Part shown: piece after piece, positions 32,702 to 42,428 of the stretch
Position numbering within the stretch: position 1 is the stretch's first letter
How the letters are laid out: the number at the start of each line of letters is the position of its first letter
Assembly: GCA_039984955.1 (NCBI GenBank)
Contig: JBDWTN010000005.1
Span: 1 to 64,000 of the forward strand
Direction: 5' to 3'
Length of the DNA: 64,000 nucleotides
From: Marinobacter alexandrii
GTDB taxonomy: Bacteria; Bacteroidota; Bacteroidia; Cytophagales; Cyclobacteriaceae
The notes under the pieces: model-generated
Database searches by the model: none
What the model saw: the letters and a program-made list of their open reading frames with translations, nothing else
What the model was told of the DNA's origin: nothing
Position numbers and translations under genes: made by a program

Positions 32702-35356
32702 TTAGTTATTTATAACGCTATACGAAATGACTTGATCATCATACTGAACCAGCAACAGATACAGACCTTTTTGTAAGTCGTTCATATCTAATTCGAAATA
32801 ACGTCCCTGTTGTTTTGGTGTGACTTTTCGACCGCTAAGATCCGTTAAATATACCTTTACATCTTTTTGCACCGTTACATAAAGTGTGTGACCTGTTGGA
32901 TTGGGGTAGACAACTAAATCTAGTTCTTTCTGCAGGTCTAATGAAGAACCCAGGGGTATTGCTTCAATAGAGATAGTATTGGAATAGGCTGAGTTTCCTG
33001 TTGCATTAAAAGCGGCTACTCTGTATTCATTGGTTTCATTAATATTGGCAGTCACATCTTCGTATTCAGTTGTGTTAAGAGGTACACGACCGATCTCCTC
33101 GAAATCATTATTAGTCTCCGATTTTCTTTCAATAATGAATCCATCCTCCAGATCTCCACTATGACCCCATGAAAGTTCTATGGTCATATTACTTAGTGTT
33201 CCAGCCAATGTTGCTGGAGATTCCGGGCTGTCTACTTCTGATGGATTAATTCTGAAATTACGATCGTTGACATTGAAAAACACATTGTTTGAAGCTTTTA
33301 CCATAATACGTGCTTTTGATGTGGCAAGGTTTGGCAATTTTATCGTTGCTTCACCATCATTCGGAGTACCCTCCACAAGTAGAACATCAAAGCTCTCACC
33401 TTCGTCAGAAGAATAGAAGATATCGACCGCTTGACAATTAACGGGAGCCTTGTCTGTATTGGCTACATCCCACTGAAGCGTTACATTACTAAGTCCATTA
33501 TATGATGGATCAGAAAACTGAGTAGTCACCACAAAAGGACCTGCCTGATCCGAAGAAGAAAATGATACGATATCACTAGCGATACCTGCTCCTAGTATAC
33601 TATTATCTCGTACGGTAACAACGAAATTCAAGTCACGTGTTTTATGCGGCATCACTTCAAAAGATAAGTTATCAGCTGTGCCGTCTATAACTTTTGAAAG
33701 TTCAGGGAAATATCTTTTATTGTTTTCGGTTGGGTTGAAACTTCTAAACAAAGGACCATCTCCTTCCCAAAATCGTTCAATATTGTTTTGTTGAGTAGCA
33801 GCAATACCACTTAATATAGAGCCATACTGTTCTATAGTAAACCCTTGTTCAATAAACTCGTTTTCAAGGTCAGTTAAATACTGCTCTGAATAGGTTTGAT
33901 ATTCTTCAACTGTTTCAAATACTTCACCATCTTCACCTATCGCAGCATATCTAACATTTTCTATCTTGGTCGCTCTATCGTACTGCTCCCAACAGTAAGT
34001 TATAGCATCACCGTCTGCATCATTTCCATCTGCTTCCAAAATAAAAGGGGTATTAATTGGTATGGTAAAACCACTTTCGGAAATGCTAACCGTTGGCGGT
34101 ATATTTCCAGTGGCTATTGATTCACCGCAATTATTTTCAATAGTTCCAATTACTTTTTCAATAGACCTGACATGAAGATAATCCAAAACTGGAAATACTG
34201 CATAGTTGTAGCCTGCACAACCAAAATCATAGCCCATGATAGTAGCACCACTTCCTATTTCGTATGCATCATCAGGAGTATGTCTTCGACCACAACTCGC
34301 TGCATATGTATGAAGTGCACCTAATTGATGCCCTATTTCATGAGCGAATATTGACACATCAAAATAATACCCCTCAGGACCATTGTTACTACCACTTTGT
34401 CCTAAAGCTTTGTCATTATCTTTACACACAGATGATACCGCCGCAATTCCTCCTGCCCTATCCTTCAAAAAATGATGGCCTATATCATAATTTTCAACGC
34501 CAATAAGTTCATTTAACAAAGCAGTCAGAGGATCTATATTAGCAGTGTTGATGATTTCGTAATGCTCTTCATTTTCATATTCACTTCTTTTAGTGTAGAT
34601 GATCTCATCGAGATTTTCAATCAGTTCAAATGAAATGCTGGCATCTCTTTCGTAAATTTCGTTTACCGTATTAACAGTAGTGGCAATTCCAGTTAATGCT
34701 CCCTCAACCGTGCCTCCAAAATGATCAACATAATTTAAATCTGGAATAATTGCCATACGAAGTTTAGTATGAAAATCTCCAGTTCTTCTAGGTGTAAAAT
34801 CTGCAGATGTAGTTCTTGCAGATAATTGATCTACTATTTCAGTTTCTGTTTTACCCTCTGCACTACAACCTAATGCTGATGTAACATCATTTACATGGTT
34901 ATAATCAGCCCAACGGTAACTAACATAAATATCGCTATTCGTGCTTTCTGGATTTATTCCATAGGCACCTTCATCACTAAATACAGTCGCACGAAATCCA
35001 TTAACCCCAATATTTAATCTTATTTTTTCTCCTTTTTCATTGATTCCTTTATAAGTTCTAATGTTGGGGTATTTTGCTTGAAGTTTTGGAGCCAGTACAC
35101 TCGATTCCATAATTTCAAAATAACTGTCTGAACCTTCAGGCGTAGGAATAGTTATAGTTGCTTTACTATGAGTCTTGACTTTTCCTAAAATACTATTTAG
35201 TACATCTTTATTAAGTTGTTTTTTAGTTGAAGGTATTTCTTGCCAGATATCTGCGATCCGAGCGCTGGTTGAGCTTATATCTTTCCATAGACCTGTCGTC
35301 TCTTGCGCCAGTAGCAAGTGAGGAATGATCGCTAAAAAAGTGAATATTTTTTTCAT
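32702..35356 (-). CDS. Secreted reprolysin-like metalloprotease with T9SS sorting domain
   Basis: The start at 35356 is chosen because it gives a clean signal peptide (MKKIFTFLAIIPHLLLAQ); the upstream ATG at 35380 adds eight unrelated residues. A propeptide (about 30-190) is followed by a zinc protease domain with HEIGHQLGALH and a following Met-turn-like ATIMGYDFGC, as in M12B-type enzymes. A Bacteroidota beta-domain array follows, including a fibronectin type III-like domain (PESPATLAGTL ... SNTISIEAI). The last 70 residues, starting VVYPNPTGHTLYV and ending with a G-x-Y-x-L pattern, are a type A T9SS C-terminal domain. So the protein is exported through the outer membrane and probably surface-attached or released. 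Monocistronic or read with the HtrA-like gene 45 bases upstream. Confidence 0.85.
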   Translation of the reverse strand: MKKIFTFLAIIPHLLLAQETTGLWKDISSTSARIADIWQEIPSTKKQLNKDVLNSILGKVKTHSKATITIPTPEGSDSYFEIMESSVLAPKLQAKYPNIRTYKGINEKGEKIRLNIGVNGFRATVFSDEGAYGINPESTNSDIYVSYRWADYNHVNDVTSALGCSAEGKTETEIVDQLSARTTSADFTPRRTGDFHTKLRMAIIPDLNYVDHFGGTVEGALTGIATTVNTVNEIYERDASISFELIENLDEIIYTKRSEYENEEHYEIINTANIDPLTALLNELIGVENYDIGHHFLKDRAGGIAAVSSVCKDNDKALGQSGSNNGPEGYYFDVSIFAHEIGHQLGALHTYAASCGRRHTPDDAYEIGSGATIMGYDFGCAGYNYAVFPVLDYLHVRSIEKVIGTIENNCGESIATGNIPPTVSISESGFTIPINTPFILEADGNDADGDAITYCWEQYDRATKIENVRYAAIGEDGEVFETVEEYQTYSEQYLTDLENEFIEQGFTIEQYGSILSGIAATQQNNIERFWEGDGPLFRSFNPTENNKRYFPELSKVIDGTADNLSFEVMPHKTRDLNFVVTVRDNSILGAGIASDIVSFSSSDQAGPFVVTTQFSDPSYNGLSNVTLQWDVANTDKAPVNCQAVDIFYSSDEGESFDVLLVEGTPNDGEATIKLPNLATSKARIMVKASNNVFFNVNDRNFRINPSEVDSPESPATLAGTLSNMTIELSWGHSGDLEDGFIIERKSETNNDFEEIGRVPLNTTEYEDVTANINETNEYRVAAFNATGNSAYSNTISIEAIPLGSSLDLQKELDLVVYPNPTGHTLYVTVQKDVKVYLTDLSGRKVTPKQQGRYFELDMNDLQKGLYLLLVQYDDQVISYSVINN

Positions 35357-35401
35357 AAGTTCTTTAGTTATAAGGTTCATAAAATTGATCGTAGCAATAG
35401 C

Positions 35402-36433
35402 CTACTGTTCAGTCGGAAATCTCAACATCACTTCCTGCATTTTTCCAGCTCTCAAAGTTTTTAGTTTGAAGGTGTTTCTCTCCTCTTCGCTCATTAAGAA
35501 AATGGATTTAAAAAACGCGATGATATTTTCCTCGGAAACAATGGGTATATCGTTTACCTCTAAAATGATGTCTCCTCCTATAATGATTTCTTCGTCACCG
35601 TTGTTAAATGGCACATTCCCGCCTTTTAAATCAGCCATGAATGCGGGAGACAATGGCACTACACTTTGAATGAGTATACCGCCTGGTTGGGGAACATTTA
35701 ATAATTTGGCCAATTCCCGATCAACAAGAACGCCATTGATCCCTGTCCACCTTCTTTTATCACTGTCTATAACCAACTGTTTAGTCACATTGATCGTGGC
35801 AGAAAAACCTATTCCGTCAAAACCACCGGACTCGCTAATGATCGAGCTGACAAGACCGATAACCTCTCCATTCATATTGAACATGGGCCCTCCGGAATTG
35901 CCATGATTAATAGCTGCATCTGTTTGGAAAAATTCTGCAAACGTAAATCCCTCCATTCGCGTCTTTTCTACGCCTTTTCCGCTGATTATGCCTCGAGAAA
36001 GCGAGTGCTTCAGTCCAAAGGGCGCGCCAATTACAAATACATCATCCCCAATATCCACAAGGTCTGAATCCCCCAATTCAGCGGCTGGATAATGATTTTC
36101 GAAATAGACTAGTTTAATGAGTGCTACATCAGCTACGGTAGCCAGTCGAACTACCTTTGCGGGAAACTTCTTTCCATCATGAAAGATCACAGTAATATGC
36201 TCAGCATTGTTTACAACATGAGCTGCTGTGAGAATCTCACCCTGACTGGAAATGAGCACGCCAGATCCTTGAGATCCTTGATAGTTAACATGGCCATCCA
36301 AGTCTTCTACCCCTTCTTCAGTTTGAATAACAACCACGCTTGGACTTACTTTTTTGTAAAGGTCACTCAACGATTGACCGTTGAGTAAATTTGGTATAGC
36401 AATGATTGCTGTAAGAATTATGTGTTTAATCAT
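35402..36433 (-). CDS. HtrA/DegP-like periplasmic serine protease
   Basis: A trypsin-like protease with one PDZ domain, about 343 residues from the start at 36433. This start lies one base after the stop of the upstream gene and yields a signal peptide (IKHIILTAIIAIPNLLNGQ); a slightly earlier ATG (36445) overlaps that gene, and the longest frame (36523) adds a non-signal leader. Triad: His72 (TAAHVV), Asp102 (VADVALIKL) and Ser180 (GNSGGP). The PDZ domain is around residues 225-335 (GGILIQSVVPLSPAF, GGDIILEVNDIPI). One PDZ rather than two. Role: quality control of exported proteins. Coupled to the upstream barrel gene. Confidence 0.85.
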   Translation of the reverse strand: MIKHIILTAIIAIPNLLNGQSLSDLYKKVSPSVVVIQTEEGVEDLDGHVNYQGSQGSGVLISSQGEILTAAHVVNNAEHITVIFHDGKKFPAKVVRLATVADVALIKLVYFENHYPAAELGDSDLVDIGDDVFVIGAPFGLKHSLSRGIISGKGVEKTRMEGFTFAEFFQTDAAINHGNSGGPMFNMNGEVIGLVSSIISESGGFDGIGFSATINVTKQLVIDSDKRRWTGINGVLVDRELAKLLNVPQPGGILIQSVVPLSPAFMADLKGGNVPFNNGDEEIIIGGDIILEVNDIPIVSEENIIAFFKSIFLMSEEERNTFKLKTLRAGKMQEVMLRFPTEQ

Positions 36434-36434
36434 T

Positions 36435-37355
36435 TTATAAGTCATTTGTCTTTTTTGGCGGCACGATCGAAATTCCAAATTGTAAGAATGATCCATTATC
36501 AACTTGATATTTTTCATCCTCAAACAGTTCGCTCTGAAGCTCCATGCTTTGCCCTACGGTTATGCCTCCTGAAGCTTTTAGTTGAATTACCTTTCCTACC
36601 CGATAACTTATGTTAGGCCCGAATACAACCCGGGTATAGGCTATTTTATTTACCGGCTGCAACTCATCAAGCGGACTTGTTCTTGAATAATTGACATTGT
36701 ACAACGAGCCATCGACCTCCGCTTTTAATCCTATCGTAAATCTTTTGTAGTAATGATCATAGGTGATCCTGCGTGGCAAGAGCACTTGAAATTTTCCCTT
36801 TTGGGATGTGAAAGTCAGTTGAAGAATAGGAAGCAAAATGGGATCACCAAATCTGGATGTGAAAACCACCCCTCCTCCATATGAAAATCGATCAGATTTT
36901 TTCTTGACGAATAGTAAGGATCCATTGAATAGAAAATCGTCTCCTTCTATTTGGGTATTGAAGGTAGATGATAGCACCGGATTGACATTAAGCAAGGCAG
37001 CCCAGTCATGCTTGAGTTTATGTAGAATAGTTAATCGGTAACCAACCAAATGAAGGTTTTGTCCATCAATACCTAACATAATATCATTATCTGCGAATGA
37101 TGTCACCAGTCGGTACTGCAGACCATTGATTAAAATGGTTTTCTCATTTTTAAGCTTCTTGGGAACGTTGAGAAAGAAATTGTATTCATTCACCTCAATT
37201 TCCCGGTTTAGTGGTGAGTCTTTCACTTTGGCACTCGGGAATCTGGTGACGCTGATCCCCCCTAGTTGAAGGTCCTGTCCTATAGTAGGTGAACTGCTCA
37301 CTAAAAGTGTGATCACCATACTAAATAGCAAGGTAAAATTTGTTGGAAACCTCAT
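36435..37355 (-). CDS. Outer-membrane beta-barrel protein (DUF6268-like)
   Basis: A 306-residue protein with a signal peptide (NFTLLFSMVITLLVSSSPTIGQ) and many alternating beta strands of about 10 residues (LVTSFADNDIMLGIDGQN, FQVLLPRRITYDHYYKRFTI, VVFGPNISYRVGKVIQLKAS). The pattern and length resemble DUF6268-type barrels of Bacteroidota. No TonB box. Function unknown. First of two coupled genes with the HtrA-like protease, which may process or assemble it. Confidence 0.7.
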   Translation of the reverse strand: MRFPTNFTLLFSMVITLLVSSSPTIGQDLQLGGISVTRFPSAKVKDSPLNREIEVNEYNFFLNVPKKLKNEKTILINGLQYRLVTSFADNDIMLGIDGQNLHLVGYRLTILHKLKHDWAALLNVNPVLSSTFNTQIEGDDFLFNGSLLFVKKKSDRFSYGGGVVFTSRFGDPILLPILQLTFTSQKGKFQVLLPRRITYDHYYKRFTIGLKAEVDGSLYNVNYSRTSPLDELQPVNKIAYTRVVFGPNISYRVGKVIQLKASGGITVGQSMELQSELFEDEKYQVDNGSFLQFGISIVPPKKTNDL

Positions 37356-37375
37356 TCTGAGATAATGAGGTTGGA

Positions 37376-37732
37376 TTATTTAGCCCGGGTCCACTCAAGG
37401 TCTCGGGATACGAAACCAGCACTCACCTCAAGAAGTAACTTGTCTCCTTCCACCTCACATGCTACATCGAGGGTTTTGTCTCTTTTTCTTGAATATATCT
37501 TTCCTACCCATTTGTCTTTTTTGTATTCAAGGTTAAGTATCTGTCTTTCGGGATGTTTTTCACCTTTCGAGTCAATAGGGATTCCTTTGTACTTATTATC
37601 TATTTTATAGATTTCTATTTGTGCATCACGGGTATCCCAAACTCCGATGATCAGATCCTGTTTATTTTGAGCGGCAAGGTGATTTGATATGATACATATG
37701 GCTATTCCCAAAAGAATGATGAAGTTTTTCAT
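37376..37732 (-). CDS. Secreted DUF2147-like protein
   Basis: A 118-residue protein with a signal peptide (KNFIILLGIAICIISNHLAAQ). The mature part, starting IIGVWDTRDAQIEIYK, with YKGIPIDSKGEKHPERQIL and a final GGSAGFVSRDLEWTR-like strand, resembles DUF2147, a lipocalin-like barrel with a conserved GxW near the start and R-W-x-R near the end. Ligand unknown. It lies 20 bases upstream of the barrel gene on the same strand, so the three genes may form one unit. Confidence 0.7.
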   Translation of the reverse strand: MKNFIILLGIAICIISNHLAAQNKQDLIIGVWDTRDAQIEIYKIDNKYKGIPIDSKGEKHPERQILNLEYKKDKWVGKIYSRKRDKTLDVACEVEGDKLLLEVSAGFVSRDLEWTRAK

Positions 37733-37935
37733 GCCGTTGTGTTTTGATTTCTAGGCGAAATTATTTCGACTATCAGCCAGCATGAAAAAAGATTTACGAA
37801 TTGCCAATATTCATGAACCAAATGACCATTACGACGATTAAAGCCTTTCAATTATGAAAATCAATCATTTATGCGACAAAATCGTCACTTCATTCATTTG
37901 ATAATTTTTTATATGAATCTGAGTATATTCTTGCA

Positions 37936-38979
37936 ATGATGAGTCAGGCATTATCAAAGACGGAGCGATTTCTCAAGGTGGGTCCTTACCTTCTATGGTT
38001 TGGTATGCATGCTGCTATTGGCTTGGTACTTACTTATGAGAGGAGTATAACAGTTACCCTATACTACCTGGTCACTTATGTTATTTTTGGCACTCTTATT
38101 ATTTGGATCTTCGGATATAAACTATTCCCAAAATATCTTGCAGGAGAAGGAAAAATAGATCGGAAAATTGGTCTATTGCTGAGTGCTAGTATCGTCCTAT
38201 TCATCATTGGTATTTATGCACATACTCTTATGACCGATATCCTCGGATTGGAGCAAGTAAAAGAACAATACGCTCCTAAATCAGTCAGGATAATTTTATG
38301 GGTTTTGATGGTCTTTCTGGGGATATTTTATAGAGTCAGTATGCGGGTGGCTCGGGTTTATTATAAGAATGCATTATTAAAAATTGAGCATAAAGCACAA
38401 AAAGTAGAGGCTGAACTGAAATTATTAAAAAGCCAGATTAGCCCACATTTTCTTTTCAATACACTCAATAACATTTATGGACTCGCATATCTGAGAGATG
38501 AGCGGGCAGCTGAAATGATCTCAAAACTATCCAAGTTGCTTCGCTATTTACTGTATGATTGTGACCAGCCTGTGGTACGTTTATCGAAAGAAAAGGAGCT
38601 GATCGAACACTATTTAAGTATTCAGTTACTAAAACATGAAAATCCAATCAATGTAGATCTGTATCATGCTGGAATAAAGAATGATCAAATGATCGCACCA
38701 ATGATCTTAATTAACTTTATTGAAAACTGTTTCAAACACTCCGACCTGGAGAGCAATCCGCAAGGTTGGATCAAAATCAGTTTGGAAGTAGAAAATAATG
38801 AACTCAATTTTCGAACTGAAAATACAATCAAAGAAGTTCAGAAAACTCAATTGGACCATAAAGGAATAGGACTCACTAATTCCTTAAAACTCCTTGAAGC
38901 TAATTATCCTGGGAAACATGAAATTGATATTATCAGCGAAGATCATGTGTATCAATTGAACCTAAAGATGACCTTATGA
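37936..38979 (+). CDS. LytS-type sensor histidine kinase
   Basis: A 347-residue inner-membrane kinase with four N-terminal helices (about 15-135), a coiled coil and a His_kinase domain: SQISPHFLFNTLNNIYGLA with the phospho-acceptor His in PHFLFN, followed by an ATPase domain (LINFIENCFKHSD; KGIGLTNSLKLLE). The last four bases (ATGA, 38976-38979) overlap the response regulator start, so the pair is translationally coupled. Bacteroidota LytS/LytTR pairs regulate envelope stress and transport genes. It borders the esterase/hydrolase cluster. Confidence 0.85.
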   Translation: MMSQALSKTERFLKVGPYLLWFGMHAAIGLVLTYERSITVTLYYLVTYVIFGTLIIWIFGYKLFPKYLAGEGKIDRKIGLLLSASIVLFIIGIYAHTLMTDILGLEQVKEQYAPKSVRIILWVLMVFLGIFYRVSMRVARVYYKNALLKIEHKAQKVEAELKLLKSQISPHFLFNTLNNIYGLAYLRDERAAEMISKLSKLLRYLLYDCDQPVVRLSKEKELIEHYLSIQLLKHENPINVDLYHAGIKNDQMIAPMILINFIENCFKHSDLESNPQGWIKISLEVENNELNFRTENTIKEVQKTQLDHKGIGLTNSLKLLEANYPGKHEIDIISEDHVYQLNLKMTL

Positions 38980-39689
38980 AAATGAAGTGTCTCATTGTTG
39001 ATGATGAAAATATTGCACGAAAAATTCTCTCGGAATACGTGAGTAAAGTACCTGAGTTGGAATTGGTAGCTACATGCAGTTCTGCACTTCAGGCACTCAA
39101 TCATATTAAAGAGGATAGTATAGATATACTGTTTCTCGACATTCAAATGCCTGATCTTACCGGACTTGATTTTCTGAAAATTTTGCCGAACAGGCCTGCT
39201 ACCATTCTCACCACCGCCTACTCTGAATATGCTGTTCAGAGCTATGAACTGGATGTGGTGGATTATTTATTAAAGCCTATAGATTTCGACCGATTTTATA
39301 AGGCTGTCGCTAAAGTTATTTCCTTAAAAGATCCAAAAGTCGAGCATCGCTCGAGCATAAGCTCTTTGCCACAAGATGACAAGCTATTTATCAAGGCAGA
39401 TAATAAAATCATTAAAGTCACATTTCAGGATATAATTGTCATTAACGGCGATGGGCCTTATGTGAAAATTCTTACAAAGGATGGACGCAAAATCATGTCC
39501 TTGCAGTCTATGAGTAAACTCGCACAAATGCTTCCTGTCAATTTTTTTAGAGTCCATCGATCACACATTGTGAATATTGATTACATAGACAGCATTGAAG
39601 GCAACACCATTAAGCTTGGTGAAGAAAAAGTCGTAATCAGCAAAAACATTAGGGATGAATTTTTTAAAATGATTAATAGTTCGTCGTAG
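38976..39689 (+). CDS. LytTR-family response regulator
   Basis: A 237-residue regulator: receiver with Asp9-Asp10, phospho-acceptor Asp55 (ILFLDIQMPD), Thr in LTTAYSE and Lys in LLKPIDFD, then a LytTR DNA-binding domain (KIIKVTFQDIIVINGDG, FFRVHRSHIVNIDYIDSIEG). The cognate kinase is the overlapping upstream gene. Targets may include the minus-strand hydrolase cluster that ends against this gene, by proximity only. Confidence 0.85.
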   Translation: MKMKCLIVDDENIARKILSEYVSKVPELELVATCSSALQALNHIKEDSIDILFLDIQMPDLTGLDFLKILPNRPATILTTAYSEYAVQSYELDVVDYLLKPIDFDRFYKAVAKVISLKDPKVEHRSSISSLPQDDKLFIKADNKIIKVTFQDIIVINGDGPYVKILTKDGRKIMSLQSMSKLAQMLPVNFFRVHRSHIVNIDYIDSIEGNTIKLGEEKVVISKNIRDEFFKMINSSS

Positions 39690-39719
39690 TTAATCTTTGG
39701 TTACGTTTGATAACCAAAT

Positions 39720-39880
39720 AATACTACGTACTGCTGTCATAGGAAATGCCTCCAGACTCCTTTTCCAGTGATCCATAAGAAATAAAAACGTTGGCCTCCA
39801 GTTCGTTAGCTGCCTTCGCATTTAGATCTACGAGATCAGGAATATCATCAGCTCTCAGCGAAGGACTGCCAATTTTCTTT
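39720..39880 (-). pseudogene. Fragment of an esterase gene
   Basis: Minus-strand reading from about 39872 to 39727 gives GSPSLRADDIPDL, LNAKAANELEANVFISYGSL and EKES before a stop. This matches the segment GSPALGGDSTVTQQI ... NANVFVSYGESEKEV of the esterase domain encoded at 40769-42385. There is no active-site serine and no upstream part. The fragment abuts the end of the 284-residue PD40 gene, which ends at 39883. It is the relic of a duplicated esterase whose PD40 neighbour survived. Confidence 0.6.
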
Positions 39881-39882
39881 TT

Positions 39883-40737
39883 CTATTTAGGTCTTAATGT
39901 TTCAATGAAGCTCGCATCCACCCAGTAGATATCTACATTATTCTCGTCTATCTTCCTGTTGAAGAGCATGTATTTGCCGTCAGGCGTAATAGTGGCATAA
40001 GAGTCTGATTCAGCTGAGTTGATCCTGTCGCCCAGGTTAATGGCTGGTCCCCATGAACCATCCTGCTGTTTGTATGTGATGTAGATATCGGCATTTCCAT
40101 AGCCTTCTGCTCTTTGGTCATCCCAGATCAACCAAGACTCATCTGGAGCAATGAAGGGGTGGGCATTAAATATTCCCAGATCAAGGTTCAACGTTTGCGG
40201 TGCTTCTCGCTTGCCGTTTACCAATCGTGAGTAGCGGATCGGTATTTCCTCTTTTGCTTCGTCAAAATAGTACGTGCCTTTTGATGAAGTAGTCAGGCGC
40301 ATGATACGCATGTCTTTGAAAGGTGAGTCAAGACTTTTGAGTTCTGACCACCCTGTATCCGTCCGCTCCATGTACTTCCTTCCCAAGTGCATAATCTTAC
40401 CATCATTGGAGATAAAGGGCTCTCCCACTCTGGGGCCAGTTATTGACTCGTTCCATTGGTTATCCTCATATTTATAGACGATCATACTTGGCTTATCGTC
40501 CTCATCGTATCGCACAAAATAGAACTCCTTCATGTCAGGTGTAAAGGCACTGAAAAGCTCATACAGCTCCGTGGAAACCATGCCAGGGGCAAATACTTCA
40601 GCAGTTAAGCCAGGTGGCTTTTGTCCGAGGTATGCACCAGCAAGTCGTGCACCAAAAGCGTTTTGATCGTATTCCTGGGCAAAGACCGTATGCAGCGATA
40701 AAATGCCCATCAATGTAAATAGTCGTGTAACCTTCAT
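39883..40737 (-). CDS. Secreted stand-alone PD40 propeller protein
   Basis: A 284-residue protein with a signal peptide (VTRLFTLMGILSLHTVFAQ). The mature part begins with AYLGQKPPGLTAEVFAPG and continues as several WD40-like (TolB/PD40) blades: SNDGKIMHLGRKYM, HPFIAPDESWLIWDD, ATITPDGKYMLFNRK. The same module is fused behind an esterase in the next upstream gene and behind a beta-lactamase-fold domain at 46682-48733. Probably a periplasmic or surface binding domain; ligand unknown. A decayed esterase fragment follows it directly. Confidence 0.75.
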   Translation of the reverse strand: MKVTRLFTLMGILSLHTVFAQEYDQNAFGARLAGAYLGQKPPGLTAEVFAPGMVSTELYELFSAFTPDMKEFYFVRYDEDDKPSMIVYKYEDNQWNESITGPRVGEPFISNDGKIMHLGRKYMERTDTGWSELKSLDSPFKDMRIMRLTTSSKGTYYFDEAKEEIPIRYSRLVNGKREAPQTLNLDLGIFNAHPFIAPDESWLIWDDQRAEGYGNADIYITYKQQDGSWGPAINLGDRINSAESDSYATITPDGKYMLFNRKIDENNVDIYWVDASFIETLRPK

Positions 40738-40768
40738 GTGAAAATGGTTTTTATGCTTTGGTTGATCA

Positions 40769-42385
40769 TCAATCAGTAGGTCTCACTTGCTCAATGATTT
40801 CTGTGCTCACCCAATGGATATTTGATAGACCGATCTTCCCCTCCCGTTCGGCTCTGCCAAAAAACAAATATTTGCCATCCGGAGAGATACTCGGACTTTT
40901 TTCATTTAACCCAGAGTTGACCGCACTTCCCAGGTTAATGGCGTCTGCCCATGATCCGTTTGATTCCTTGAAACAGACAAAAACATCATTATCCGTCCTA
41001 CCTTCTACTTTGGTTCGGGCGGTCATCACTAGGTAGTCCTGCGATGGGGAAATGAACGCGTGATTGCCGAATGCAATGTCTACTTCCTCTACTTCAGGAA
41101 ATTCACCGTTTTGGTTGATGGCAACATACGTCTTCATTTTTGCCAAATTGAAATAATAGAGGTTGCCGTTTTTCGCATGATTGGGATAAAACACCGGATC
41201 ATCATTGATGGGTGAATCAAGCTTTATAGCCTCGCTCCAGCCATTTACTAAACGGTTGACGTACCAAATTTCAGGGCCGGCACCCGAATCAAGCACAGTG
41301 AAAAAGATCCGTTCACCGTCCGGGCTAACGAATGGATGTAATTCTTCATCTGCTTCTTCTTTGGTAAAATTGATTCTTTCCAGGGGCGTCCATTGCGTAT
41401 CAACGAGCTTTGAATGGTAGATGTGTGTTTCCTCATTTTCATCATTCGCTCCTAGATATAGTTCATCTAAATCAGGAGTGAACGATATGGCGCCTTCAAA
41501 CCTGCCATCAATTGAAACGATATCTGGAGCAAAAACTTCTGGAATTAAGCCTGGTGGCTTTTGTCCAAAATAGGGACTTTCAGTAGTTGGTGGATCACTA
41601 TCTTTTATCAAGTCTGCTAACCAAGTGACGCCCTGGATTGCAGTCATCGGAAATGATGTTCGATGGTCACCCTCCACCACAATATGCTTAAAGGTTAAAC
41701 TCTCATCCTTGAGGTTTTTAAGTAGGGTAATAAATTCTTCGAAATGCTGCTTGTCCACCTCCTTTTCCGATTCGCCATAGGATACAAAAACATTTGCGTT
41801 CAGTTCTTTCTGTCCATTAGCCGTGGACCCAAATTCATAAATTTGCTGCGTGACTGTGGAGTCACCTCCAAGAGCTGGGCTGCCAAGAATGAAGTTTTTA
41901 AAGGCATTGGGGTGTTTCGATAATATGTAAGCACCAACTAAAGCACCAGAGGAATATCCAAAATAGGTACGTCTATCAGCATCAGCTCGGTAACTGTTTT
42001 CTATGGTCTTAAACACATCGTTTCGGATAAAATTCATATAGCTGTCCACCGTCCGAAATGTCATTCCTTTTTGAAAGGTAACCCCGACTAAAATAACGTC
42101 TTCGATCAGCGTTTCAGAGGCAGCAGATAGTATTTCTATGTGCTGCACCGGGTGAGTAAAATACAGCACAGGGTACACCATGTCGCTGTTTTCTGCATAT
42201 CCTTCTGGCAGTTTTACGTAAAGCACATCTTGTGCTTTTGTTTCAGAATTATTGATGGTAATGACTTGTGTTCTCGGCATTTCATATGCCTTTAGTGAGT
42301 CATCTTTTACCCCGTTATTTTGAGCAAACGAAACGGTAATTGATACGAGACCTAATACTATGGTTGATATGGCTGTTTTTATCAT
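40769..42385 (-). CDS. Secreted esterase fused to a PD40 propeller
   Basis: A 538-residue protein. Signal peptide (TAISTIVLGLVSITVSFAQ), then an alpha/beta-hydrolase domain of the enterochelin-esterase type (about 45-260) with nucleophile motif FGYSSGALVG and a late GDHRTSFP His motif. From about residue 265 the PD40 module begins (YFGQKPPGLIPEVFAP) with blades such as HPFVSPDGERIFFTV and SPSISPDGKYLFFGR. Hydrolyses an ester, possibly a siderophore or acylated surface component; no siderophore gene is nearby. It starts 44 bases after the permease gene's stop and precedes the stand-alone PD40 gene by 31 bases. Confidence 0.8.
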   Translation of the reverse strand: MIKTAISTIVLGLVSITVSFAQNNGVKDDSLKAYEMPRTQVITINNSETKAQDVLYVKLPEGYAENSDMVYPVLYFTHPVQHIEILSAASETLIEDVILVGVTFQKGMTFRTVDSYMNFIRNDVFKTIENSYRADADRRTYFGYSSGALVGAYILSKHPNAFKNFILGSPALGGDSTVTQQIYEFGSTANGQKELNANVFVSYGESEKEVDKQHFEEFITLLKNLKDESLTFKHIVVEGDHRTSFPMTAIQGVTWLADLIKDSDPPTTESPYFGQKPPGLIPEVFAPDIVSIDGRFEGAISFTPDLDELYLGANDENEETHIYHSKLVDTQWTPLERINFTKEEADEELHPFVSPDGERIFFTVLDSGAGPEIWYVNRLVNGWSEAIKLDSPINDDPVFYPNHAKNGNLYYFNLAKMKTYVAINQNGEFPEVEEVDIAFGNHAFISPSQDYLVMTARTKVEGRTDNDVFVCFKESNGSWADAINLGSAVNSGLNEKSPSISPDGKYLFFGRAEREGKIGLSNIHWVSTEIIEQVRPTD

Positions 42386-42428
42386 TTTTTGTCTTAGTTA
42401 TTCACTGATTACCTGATCTATGGCTTCC

